NCBI GenBank assembly: GCA_902797925.1
Contig: CADBUT010000183.1
Location: 1 to 6,374 of the forward strand
Length of the DNA: 6,374 nucleotides
Direction of reading: 5' to 3'
Origin: an uncultured Spirochaetaceae bacterium
Lineage (GTDB): Bacteria > Spirochaetota > Spirochaetia > Treponematales > Treponemataceae
The notes under the pieces are model-generated. The model made no database searches. It was not told where the DNA came from and saw nothing but the letters and a program-made list of their open reading frames with translations. Positions 1-6,374 of the stretch are shown piece by piece. Each line of letters opens with the position of its first letter. Position 1 is the stretch's first letter. The translations under genes were made by a program, and so were the position numbers.

Positions 1-1332
1 GCCTTCAATTGAAGTTGTTGACTTTTCCTCAACATTAAGAACAATGTTCATAAGGTTTTCTTCTGAACCTGGTACAACATCTGGAATGATGTTCGAGAAA
101 TACTGCAGATTATACAGATTTTTCATACCGTTCATCAACTTTGATCTTGAGAAGACATCACCAGGTTCAATCGGTACTTCACGAAGAATAACATTGTCTT
201 TTGTTTTTTTATTTCCTACGACACTTATGCTCTCAACATGACTTCTAGACTGTTCCTGAATATGAATCAAAAAAGAAATCTGTCTTAAATCTTCATCTTT
301 ATAAGATTCTGGAACAATAGCCGTTGTAAGATAACCGTTCTCATAATATGCATCAGACATATTTGAAAGATATTCATTGAATTTTGTATAATTGAAAATA
401 TCCCCGGTATTCATCTTGAATTTACTGCCCAAGTATTCAGATGAAAACAGATAGTTGCCTTCAAATTTTACACCGCCAAATGAATATTGATAGCCTTCTG
501 TAATAACAAAAGTCAAATCGATAACAGAATTACCTTTATCGTCAATTGCATCCTCACGGATTACATCGATAATATCCGCATCAACATAACCACGGCTAAG
601 ATAATATGTTAAAATAGCCTGCTTATCAGCCTCAAGCTTAGTTTCCTGAAACGCACCTCTAGCAAACAATGATTTTGCCTTCAACTTCATTGTTCCTTGT
701 AAGGTTCTTTCTGAAACAATCTGGTTGCCTTCAAACTTTATAGAACGGATTGAAGTTGGAGAACCTTCATTAATCAAATATTTTAAATTTATCTCATTAT
801 GTTCTGTCTTTTCCCAGTTTGTTGTAATATGGACATTTGTATAACCTTTTGATAGATAATATTCATTAAGATTAAGAACTTCTTTTTCAAGATCTGTTTC
901 TGAAAAAATATCCTTTTCTTTCATTTTCATGCGGGCAAGCAAGTCAGTTCTTGTTATCTTCTTATTTCCAACAAATTCAACTTTTGCAATTATAGGATTT
1001 TCAATAACAGTGAAAACTATTTCTACCGCTTCATATTTCTCATTTGAAGGACTGATAGATGTATCAAAAGACTCAAAATAATCAAGAGCACCGATACGGC
1101 TCAAAAGTTCAAAATATACTTCATCGCTGAATTCTTTGCCCAGAAATCCTTTTGTTACTCCGGAAACATCGGAACGCGATACATAATGAAGTCCGCTGAA
1201 TTTTATGGATTTGATCTTTTTTCCATAAAACCAGTCTTCAGACTGTGCTGCAAGCGGCAATACAAAGATAAAAGAGAATAGCACTACAAAAAGAATAAAC
1301 CGTTTCAAGCACAACCTGTTTATTAAATACAT
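1..1332 (-). CDS. bamA: BamA, outer-membrane beta-barrel assembly protein (Omp85 family), N-terminal part: signal peptide and five POTRA domains
   Basis: BamA is the core of the BAM machine, which folds and inserts beta-barrel proteins into the outer membrane. The gene runs off the left edge, so only codons 1-444 are present. Residues 1-29 look like a Sec signal peptide: a basic start (R6, K10, R11), a hydrophobic core from about 12 to 25, and LAAQS as the likely cleavage region. Five POTRA repeats follow at about residues 40-113, 114-191, 192-283, 284-362 and 363-438. Each opens with a short strand; repeats 2-5 carry a xGN motif (VEFVGNKK, IKFEGNQ, VKFEGNY, ISVVGNKK), and repeats 2-4 carry the later (Y)YLSKGY/YYENGY-type helix end. 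The sequence stops near the expected first barrel strand (TTSIEG), so barrel, L6 loop and C-terminal beta-signal cannot be judged. ATG at 1332 is preceded by AGGAG with 7-nt spacing and is followed directly by the signal peptide. It lies 86 nt downstream of tamB on the same strand. Five POTRAs match the usual BamA count and argue against TamA, which has three. Known: the T. pallidum counterpart is TP0326/Tp92 (from memory). Confidence 0.95.
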   Translation of the reverse strand, partial: MYLINRLCLKRFILFVVLFSFIFVLPLAAQSEDWFYGKKIKSIKFSGLHYVSRSDVSGVTKGFLGKEFSDEVYFELLSRIGALDYFESFDTSISPSNEKYEAVEIVFTVIENPIIAKVEFVGNKKITRTDLLARMKMKEKDIFSETDLEKEVLNLNEYYLSKGYTNVHITTNWEKTEHNEINLKYLINEGSPTSIRSIKFEGNQIVSERTLQGTMKLKAKSLFARGAFQETKLEADKQAILTYYLSRGYVDADIIDVIREDAIDDKGNSVIDLTFVITEGYQYSFGGVKFEGNYLFSSEYLGSKFKMNTGDIFNYTKFNEYLSNMSDAYYENGYLTTAIVPESYKDEDLRQISFLIHIQEQSRSHVESISVVGNKKTKDNVILREVPIEPGDVFSRSKLMNGMKNLYNLQYFSNIIPDVVPGSEENLMNIVLNVEEKSTTSIEG

Positions 1333-1418
1333 TAAAAAACTCCTAATTACTTACATATATAGAATATCGAAACTTTTCAAAAATCATTAAAGTCCACGTA
1401 CGACATATCACACAGATA
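1333..1418 (-). promoter_or_regulatory. tamB-bamA intergenic gap with a weak candidate promoter
   Basis: This 86-nt AT-rich gap separates the tamB stop (TGA at 1419-1421) from the bamA start. I see no stem-loop followed by a T-run that would act as a terminator, which supports read-through from tamB. On the minus strand, TTGAAA (1375-1380) lies 15 nt upstream of TATATG (1354-1359). This could be a degenerate sigma-70 promoter giving bamA extra transcription, but spacing is short and the -10 matches only four of six bases. Treat the promoter as speculative; the gap and the ribosome site are certain. Confidence 0.25.
1340..1344 (-). promoter_or_regulatory. Shine-Dalgarno site of bamA
   Basis: The minus strand reads AGGAG, then seven bases, then the ATG at 1332. 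This is a strong match to the anti-Shine-Dalgarno sequence at good spacing and fixes the bamA start. It contrasts with the weak leader in front of tamB. Confidence 0.85.
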
Positions 1419-4400
1419 TCAGAACTCCCATTTTTTAGAAAATGTAATAGACGTATTCGGTACCAGCAAATTTCTAAAAGAGGACTTATTCGTAACATCC
1501 GGTGAAATACTCCAACGTATTGTCGCATACGGGCTGTTCATTTCAAAACCAATCTCCGGCTGAAGCTTTAATCCGCTTAAGAATCTGTTTTTATCAAATT
1601 TAGTTTCATCATAAACAATCTGCAGCATTGCATCTGCATAAATAGCATCGCCAAAGTACTTACCTACATAAACAGTTGAATTGTCCAAAAAGTTACCGAT
1701 TGATATTTGACGCCCTTTATTAAGGTTAAACATCTGCAGCATTGTATTTTGAACAACTGTTGTCCTAAATGAAAAAATATCAAATTTTAGAACATTGCGC
1801 AACTGTCTTTCAACACGTCTGAAGAATGCCATCTGCATTCCATAGTCCATAAGACTGATAGCAATCTGCGCCATCGGCACATCAGAATCTCCGGAATCTG
1901 CAAGAAGAGCCTGACCGAGCAGCTCCATAATTTCAGCCTCGCTCTTTGCAGGAGAAGCAGATATAGACGGTGACAGCTGGCTCAACAGCTGATTTTCGGC
2001 AGACAAGATAATCTTGACCTGTCTGCCGTCTGTATCACGTTCACGGATTTCTGCCTTAAAAGAAACAAGAGGATCTATATTATCTTCATTAGCGTTAAAG
2101 ACAAGACGGCCTTCTTTCAAATAGAAGTTTCTGCCTACATACATGATTTCACCGCCGCGGAGGTCAAGACTTCCTTTGAATTCAAATTCGTCCATTGCAG
2201 TATCAGCAGTTATAAGAAACTTTGCATGAGGAACAACCTGTGCCCAAAAAACCGGAGCCCTTCTGTTCGGATAAACGATTTCAGTCTTTTCGCCAATCTC
2301 GATATTGAGATTAAGTTTGGTTTCCATTTTCGATTTCGGTTTATTCTTCTGGTTCGTTTTTGAGCCTAATGTAATTTCTGCCGAACCGTTATCGAGAAGA
2401 ACATCACCGGACATAGAAACATCATCCTGTGTCATCTCAATAAGCATCTGTCCAGAAGCCTTGCCGTTTACGTTCATCCAGCCGAGATCTATTTTTCCGC
2501 CAAGTTTTGTTGACTGAAGTGTTTTTGCACTCAAAGACAATGTACCGAATTTCCATCTGTCAAAATAAGCAAATGCCTCAAACAGCAGCTCTCCTTTTCC
2601 AATAGAAACAATCATAGGGTCTACGCGGAAAGAACTGTGCTCAATTTTAATCGGAGTATGATCTATATAGAATGTGTCATCCAAAAATTTTGGGATGCCT
2701 GCTTCAAACTGAATGAGTGTAACCTCGCCGTTAAACTCAGGATCAGACAGCATACCTGTTATAGAGCCATAGCCGACAATAAGACCTGTCTCAACTTTAA
2801 ATACCGGATATGTTAAAACACCTTTCATGCGGAGCAGATCAGCCTGCAGACCTTTTATAGAAAGATTGATCTTATTTTCTTTCTTTTGAACTTCACCTGA
2901 TATATTAACTTTTAGCGGAGACGGTTCTGACAATACAAAGCTTGCAGCACCGGTATCCAAGTTAAAAAAGCCTTTTGCTTCGTTTTTTATGCCGCCTGAC
3001 AATTCCACGCGGTCAGCTTTTTTAGTAATCAAATAATTGTATGTATCTTTTATGTTTATCAAATCACCTGTAACACCTGCGATTGCAACTGAAACAGAAA
3101 ACTCTTTCGGAACAAATAAATCTTCCGCAGTTTTTTTGCTGTCAAGCGAAATTGCAAGCGGCACTTTAAACGAATGGAATGAATCGCTTCCGGCAAATAA
3201 TGTACCAAGATAATCGAGTGTCAGCTTGCCGTTAAAAGTTTTCGGCTTAAAATCAAGCACAAAGTTAGTCACTTCCTGGTCGCGGAATTTTATGTCAACG
3301 TCTTCTGCTGTTGCAGTGCCGTCAGCAAGCAGAAAAGAACCATGAGCTTCAAAAGGCCAGCCCTTTATAGAGCACTTGGCATTAGAAACGGCAAGCGTCA
3401 TCAGAGGATCGTCAAAAGTGCCGGAAGCGGTCAGCGCAGCAGAAAGCGTATCAGAAGAGTGCTGCCGGTTCATTATTCTTGCAAAAGCAAAATCCTCGAT
3501 AGAGCCCTCAAACGTAAAATAATAGTCCTTTTTCCAGTCAGCTTCGCTATATTTTATATGCTCAGGATTTGATGCCGTTCCGCTTAACGTAATGCTTTCG
3601 GTTGAAAAAGTATTGATAAACTGAATATTCATCGCCATTGCATCAAGAATATCATCTTCAAGAAGCCACGAAAGAGAGCCTGTACCTGCAAGAGTTCCGA
3701 CAGAATCTGAATAAGTAAGCGATTCAATAAGCACACTGCCCGGATTAGCCACAAAAGACAGGTTGATGTTCGGTTTTGCGCTCAAAAAGCCTGAAACGTC
3801 CTGCAAGTTAAAAGAAGAGACATGAACCTGCCAGTTTTCAGCTGATTCATAAGCGACAGAAGCTTCTGCTGAAGCCGTAAACATTTTGCCTGAAAGCCTT
3901 AACGGGAAATTCTCAAAGAACACAGAGCCAAGCTTTTCTTCGCCAGCCAAATCAACTGAAACTTCAAGCCCGTAATCACCGACAACTGAAATATATGAAT
4001 CCGGCACATAAGTTCCGCCTATAGAATACGGAATGTCGTTAAAATTAAGCTCAGAAGAAAAGATTACGTCCTGAAAATCCTTACCGATATCAACCTGAAT
4101 ATTGCCCTGAAGCCTCTGTCCAGACCAGCTTGCAAGAATGTTGTTAATTGAAAAGAGCATTTCACTGCCGCTTACGCTGCAGAAAATCATCTGACGCTTT
4201 CCTGATGTATTCATAATGCCGACGCGCGGTGCATTCAGCGTATAAGACTTTAAATCAGTAGAAAAGAATATTTCGCTTGAAATTACATAAGGTGTAAGTT
4301 TATCCGCCCATTTCTTTAGATTTTTCTGCGCTTTAGGTTTTGCAAAAAAAGCTGCGGCGCGTGCCACAGAGCCGATTGACAAAAGCTTTGTCGTGGCATG

Positions 4401-5975
4401 AATTTCAAGCAGTGCGTCTTTTTCAAAAGTATAATAGCCGTCAACAAGCAGCTCTCCCTTGTCACGTTTTGCATCTAGAGCCGATATTGTAAAATTAATT
4501 TCGTTTTGAGCCGGAACAATTGTCATGCTGACGTCTTTGAACTGTTGTGCGCCCAAACTAAGGCGTGGAATTATGGCGTTAGTACCGTTTTCCAGCGGCT
4601 TTAAATAAACACCGGCGGCAAGACTCTGTCCGTTCGGCAGCAAAATCGAACGTATGTCGGCAAAGCCGTCAATTCGCAGGCCTTGAAAAATGCACGAGCC
4701 CTGCAGGGCAAAAGCCGCATATTTTGAGTCTACCCTGCACTTCTTAAGCTCCATCTTTTCCTGTGTGCCGGTAAAAGCGTATTCTGCCTTTAAGCCGCCG
4801 TCCAGAAGTTTTTCCGTCAAAGAGACTTCGCCCGTAACATCGTAGAAAAGGCGCTTTTCTTTTGTGTTGAAGTTGAGCTTATAAGAGCCGTCTATCGTCG
4901 ATTTAGCAAAACGGCGCAGGGCAAGCGAATAAATCTGCACAGGCATCAGGTCATACAAGTCAAGCTTTTCAGCCTCAAATTTGGCTTCCATCTCACCTGT
5001 TACAAGCTCCCATTTTGCCTGAATATCATAAGGCAGCAGATTCTGAATCATATCGACTGTAATAGTTCTGTCGTCAAGCGTAGCAAGAAAGGCTGATTTG
5101 TTAATCGAATAAGGACCTGCTTTTATGTTGTCAAAAGTCAGCGTAGCTGACGCTTCAGTTAAGTCAGAAGCGCAAGTACCCTGCACGTCAATGTTGCAAG
5201 AAAAGAAGCTGTTCGCGCCTTTGAAGAATTTCGGGCGTCTTGGGTTTATCAGCTCTATGTTCAAGCTGCTGTCAACCGTAAGGCGGCTAAGATGGTTCTG
5301 CTTTTCAGGCACAAGAGAAACCGAATTAAGCTTATATTTTGCGTCAAAATTGTCATCGCGGTAATGAATCACAAAATCGCGCAAAGAAATTATGAACGGA
5401 AGCCCTTCAAGAATGTTCTGAGCTTTTTTTATGAGCGCTTCAATGTCAGATTCATCTTTTATCTCGATTACCTTCTCTTCGCCAGACACAGATTCAATAA
5501 CTTGAGTTTCTTCAGCTGACGGCTGATTCTGCCCCGCCGCCTGCCCGCCGGCTTTTTTCTCTTTGAAATAATCTCTGATGCGGATAACAAGCGGCATGTC
5601 GCTTTTCTTCTGAAATTCGATTTTGCCGCCTTTAAAGACAACCTCTTTTACGGCGTTTACAAAATCGCCTTTCAAGAGCGAAAGCAAGTTATATTTTATA
5701 GAAGCTTTGTCAAGCTCAGCCAGAATCTGCCCGGTGTCGCGGTTTTTCAGCTTTACGCCCTCAATTTCTATGCTCGAAAAAACTGAAGGCGAAAGCTTTT
5801 CATAAGTTATGTCTACGCCGAGAGAATCAGAAACTGTCTTAAGAATATAATCAGAAAAAAGGTCGAATTTTGACGTAAGCTGCCTGTAAAGCGGCTGCAC
5901 CAAGACCGTTGCAATGATAATAATCAGCAAAAAGAGTAAACTTATAACAATATATTTCAGAGATGACGATTTCAT
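1419..5975 (-). CDS. tamB: TamB (AsmA-like, DUF490/TamB C-terminal domain), inner-membrane-anchored periplasmic bridge protein
   Basis: TamB proteins form a long hydrophobic beta-groove across the periplasm, implicated in phospholipid movement to the outer membrane and, with an Omp85 partner, in outer-membrane protein assembly. This copy is complete at 1518 residues, longer than the E. coli protein (about 1260). Residues 8-26 are one uncleaved membrane anchor. Residues 35-124 have the AsmA-type start (LGVDITYEKLSPS, IEIEGVKLKNRDTG, YNLLSLLKGD). About 138-176 is a Gly/Ala/Gln then acidic linker. About 190-1170 is rich in alternating beta-strand patterns. From about 1170 the DUF490 region appears: GGEIMYVGRNFYLKEGRLVF near 1272-1291, IDPLVSFKAEIRERDTDGR after it, and SPSISASPAKSEAEIMELLG near 1333-1352. 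The protein ends in KKWEF. An in-frame TAA five codons upstream (5988-5990) makes ATG 5975 the first start. The leader has no good Shine-Dalgarno site (only GAG 8 nt away). Six cysteines lie in the periplasmic part. bamA follows on the same strand; tmk is divergent. Confidence 0.93.
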   Translation of the reverse strand: MKSSSLKYIVISLLFLLIIIIATVLVQPLYRQLTSKFDLFSDYILKTVSDSLGVDITYEKLSPSVFSSIEIEGVKLKNRDTGQILAELDKASIKYNLLSLLKGDFVNAVKEVVFKGGKIEFQKKSDMPLVIRIRDYFKEKKAGGQAAGQNQPSAEETQVIESVSGEEKVIEIKDESDIEALIKKAQNILEGLPFIISLRDFVIHYRDDNFDAKYKLNSVSLVPEKQNHLSRLTVDSSLNIELINPRRPKFFKGANSFFSCNIDVQGTCASDLTEASATLTFDNIKAGPYSINKSAFLATLDDRTITVDMIQNLLPYDIQAKWELVTGEMEAKFEAEKLDLYDLMPVQIYSLALRRFAKSTIDGSYKLNFNTKEKRLFYDVTGEVSLTEKLLDGGLKAEYAFTGTQEKMELKKCRVDSKYAAFALQGSCIFQGLRIDGFADIRSILLPNGQSLAAGVYLKPLENGTNAIIPRLSLGAQQFKDVSMTIVPAQNEINFTISALDAKRDKGELLVDGYYTFEKDALLEIHATTKLLSIGSVARAAAFFAKPKAQKNLKKWADKLTPYVISSEIFFSTDLKSYTLNAPRVGIMNTSGKRQMIFCSVSGSEMLFSINNILASWSGQRLQGNIQVDIGKDFQDVIFSSELNFNDIPYSIGGTYVPDSYISVVGDYGLEVSVDLAGEEKLGSVFFENFPLRLSGKMFTASAEASVAYESAENWQVHVSSFNLQDVSGFLSAKPNINLSFVANPGSVLIESLTYSDSVGTLAGTGSLSWLLEDDILDAMAMNIQFINTFSTESITLSGTASNPEHIKYSEADWKKDYYFTFEGSIEDFAFARIMNRQHSSDTLSAALTASGTFDDPLMTLAVSNAKCSIKGWPFEAHGSFLLADGTATAEDVDIKFRDQEVTNFVLDFKPKTFNGKLTLDYLGTLFAGSDSFHSFKVPLAISLDSKKTAEDLFVPKEFSVSVAIAGVTGDLINIKDTYNYLITKKADRVELSGGIKNEAKGFFNLDTGAASFVLSEPSPLKVNISGEVQKKENKINLSIKGLQADLLRMKGVLTYPVFKVETGLIVGYGSITGMLSDPEFNGEVTLIQFEAGIPKFLDDTFYIDHTPIKIEHSSFRVDPMIVSIGKGELLFEAFAYFDRWKFGTLSLSAKTLQSTKLGGKIDLGWMNVNGKASGQMLIEMTQDDVSMSGDVLLDNGSAEITLGSKTNQKNKPKSKMETKLNLNIEIGEKTEIVYPNRRAPVFWAQVVPHAKFLITADTAMDEFEFKGSLDLRGGEIMYVGRNFYLKEGRLVFNANEDNIDPLVSFKAEIRERDTDGRQVKIILSAENQLLSQLSPSISASPAKSEAEIMELLGQALLADSGDSDVPMAQIAISLMDYGMQMAFFRRVERQLRNVLKFDIFSFRTTVVQNTMLQMFNLNKGRQISIGNFLDNSTVYVGKYFGDAIYADAMLQIVYDETKFDKNRFLSGLKLQPEIGFEMNSPYATIRWSISPDVTNKSSFRNLLVPNTSITFSKKWEF
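5448..5564 (-). other. Low-complexity linker within TamB (about residues 138-176)
   Basis: After the AsmA-like N-terminal module the protein runs FKEKKAGGQAAGQNQPSAEE and then an acidic stretch (ESVSGEEKVIEIKDESD) before the strand pattern resumes. The Gly/Ala/Gln part is encoded by an unusually GC-rich run (about 5531-5552) in a much more AT-rich gene. It is probably a flexible, solvent-exposed segment in the periplasm near the inner membrane. Whether relatives share it cannot be seen from here. Confidence 0.6.
5943..5948 (+). promoter_or_regulatory. Candidate -10 element for tmk inside the tamB 5' end
   Basis: TATAAC matches the sigma-70 -10 consensus in five of six bases and lies 64 nt upstream of the tmk start; a second candidate, TATATT at 5951-5956, is equally good. 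No convincing -35 box is found at 16-18 nt from either. In an AT-rich stretch such matches arise by chance, so this is only a pointer to where a tmk promoter could lie. Confidence 0.2.
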
Positions 5976-6012
5976 GCCGATTACTCGTTAAACCACAAAC
6001 CGAAGGATTCCC
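5976..6012. promoter_or_regulatory. 37-nt divergent spacer between tamB and tmk
   Basis: Only 37 bases lie between the two divergent start codons, too few for two separate promoters. The TTAA at 5988-5991 gives an in-frame TAA upstream of both genes (5988-5990 read on the minus strand, 5989-5991 on the plus strand), which fixes both starts. Promoters for each gene must therefore extend into the other gene's first codons. The spacer holds the tmk ribosome site and a poor leader for tamB. Confidence 0.7.
6002..6007 (+). promoter_or_regulatory. Shine-Dalgarno site of tmk
   Basis: GAAGGA sits five bases upstream of the ATG at 6013. Together with the in-frame TAA at 5989-5991 it supports this start codon, since no other ATG, GTG or TTG lies between. 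Confidence 0.7.
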
Positions 6013-6374
6013 ATGATCATTTCAAACTTTATTGTATTTGAAGGCATCGACGGTGCCGGAACAACAACACAACTAAATATACTAAAAGATAAACTCAAAA
6101 GCAAACCGTCCTGGTTTACAGCTGAACCTACTGCAAAAGAAACCGGAGTTTTTTTGCGCAAAGTCTTGAAAGGAGACATCGTACTTCACCCCGACACAAC
6201 AGCGCGCCTCTTTGCGGCAGACAGATGCGAGCATATTTACGGCAAAGACGGCATTCTTGAGCATACGCAGAAAGGAGAGCTTGTAGTCTGTGACAGATAC
6301 TTGTTCTCTAATCTTGCATATCAGTCAAGTGAATGCGGCAGCTCGCTTCCGGAAGAACTCAACAAATCGTTTCC
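6013..6374 (+). CDS. tmk: Thymidylate kinase (dTMP kinase), N-terminal 120 codons, with altered Walker A motif
   Basis: dTMP kinase phosphorylates dTMP to dTDP with ATP, a cytoplasmic step of dTTP synthesis needed for DNA replication. The gene runs off the right edge after 120 codons plus two bases, a little over half the usual length of about 210 residues. Family marks in order: the P-loop FEGIDGAGTTTQ (residues 9-20), an EPT segment (38-40) in place of the common REPGGT, LFAADR (66-71), and the strong signature DRYxxSxxAYQ (94-104). The P-loop has D13 and no arginine, as in bacterial enzymes whose catalytic arginine lies in the LID, which is outside the window. The odd point is T17 where Walker A normally has lysine (GxxxxGK[ST]). 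The other motifs are intact and the frame is open, so it does not look like a decayed gene. It is divergent from tamB with a 37-nt spacer and has no obvious functional link to it. Confidence 0.92.
   Translation, partial: MIISNFIVFEGIDGAGTTTQLNILKDKLKSKPSWFTAEPTAKETGVFLRKVLKGDIVLHPDTTARLFAADRCEHIYGKDGILEHTQKGELVVCDRYLFSNLAYQSSECGSSLPEELNKSF
6031..6036 (-). promoter_or_regulatory. Candidate -10 element for tamB inside the tmk 5' end
   Basis: Read on the minus strand, TACAAT matches the -10 consensus in five of six bases and would start transcription roughly 45-50 nt upstream of the tamB ATG. The expected -35 position (CCGGCA-like) does not resemble TTGACA, so the call is weak. It is the best match I see in the first part of tmk. 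Confidence 0.2.

Noticed and set aside
3..14. Perfect 12-base palindrome CTTCAATTGAAG
   Set aside because: It lies inside the bamA reading frame, is short, has no second copy or nearby partner site that I can find, and is expected by chance in AT-rich DNA of this length.
44..241. 65-codon plus-strand frame opposite bamA POTRA 5
   Set aside because: The minus strand reads an uninterrupted POTRA domain here; the plus-strand product has no recognisable domain and is a shadow.
454..740. Near-identical 17-base words at 454-470 and 724-740 (one mismatch), 270 nt apart
   Set aside because: Both encode the KFEGN motif at the start of POTRA 4 and POTRA 3 in the same frame, so they reflect domain repetition in the protein rather than a DNA repeat element.
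1..1332. Possibility that the Omp85 gene is TamA or a two-partner secretion transporter
   Set aside because: Five POTRA domains are counted, whereas TamA has three and TpsB-type transporters usually have two. The adjacency to tamB alone does not make it TamA.
1343..1528. 61-codon minus-strand frame overlapping the end of tamB and the gap before bamA
   Set aside because: It is in a different frame from tamB across most of its length, its product has no recognisable features, and it would end right at the bamA ribosome site. Chance is the simpler reading.
3342..3572. 76-codon plus-strand open frame opposite tamB
   Set aside because: It is fully antisense to a well-supported long gene, its product is rich in Arg/Lys/Ser with no recognisable domain, and I see no clear ribosome site. 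It is a shadow of the tamB codons, as are the other short plus-strand frames between 2305 and 5805.
5988..6264. Two minus-strand frames of 60-63 codons opposite the start of tmk
   Set aside because: They are antisense to tmk, whose product carries unmistakable thymidylate kinase motifs, and they would occupy the only space for the tamB promoter. Nothing in the sequences suggests real proteins.

Overview
The window reads as a chromosomal piece of a diderm bacterium, most likely a spirochaete of the Treponema group. The evidence is the gene pair tamB followed directly by bamA, which I recall from Treponema pallidum (TP0325-TP0326) and Borrelia. A moderately AT-rich composition and the protein style fit this. 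The genus is an inference and no species can be named. There are no RNA genes, mobile elements, CRISPR arrays or long repeats that I can support.

Layout: positions 1-1332 (minus strand) carry the first 444 codons of bamA: a signal peptide and five POTRA domains, cut by the window edge about where the beta-barrel should begin. Positions 1333-1418 are a short gap holding the bamA Shine-Dalgarno site. Positions 1419-5975 (minus strand) are one complete 1518-residue TamB protein of the AsmA-like/DUF490 family. Positions 5976-6012 are a 37-nt divergent spacer. Positions 6013-6374 (plus strand) are the first 120 codons of tmk (dTMP kinase), cut by the right edge.

How the genes work together: TamB is expected to span the periplasm from an inner-membrane anchor to the outer membrane, and BamA inserts beta-barrel proteins into the outer membrane. 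The order tamB-bamA on one strand with an 86-nt gap suggests co-transcription and a shared envelope-biogenesis role, with BamA as the likely outer-membrane partner of TamB in a lineage thought to lack TamA. tmk belongs to nucleotide metabolism and is only a divergent neighbour.

The points most worth a second look are the thymidylate kinase P-loop, where the usual Walker A lysine is threonine; the very tight divergent spacer, in which one TTAA tetranucleotide gives the upstream in-frame stop for both genes; and a GC-rich Gly/Ala/Gln plus acidic linker near the TamB N-terminus. I see no evidence of a wholly new system here.
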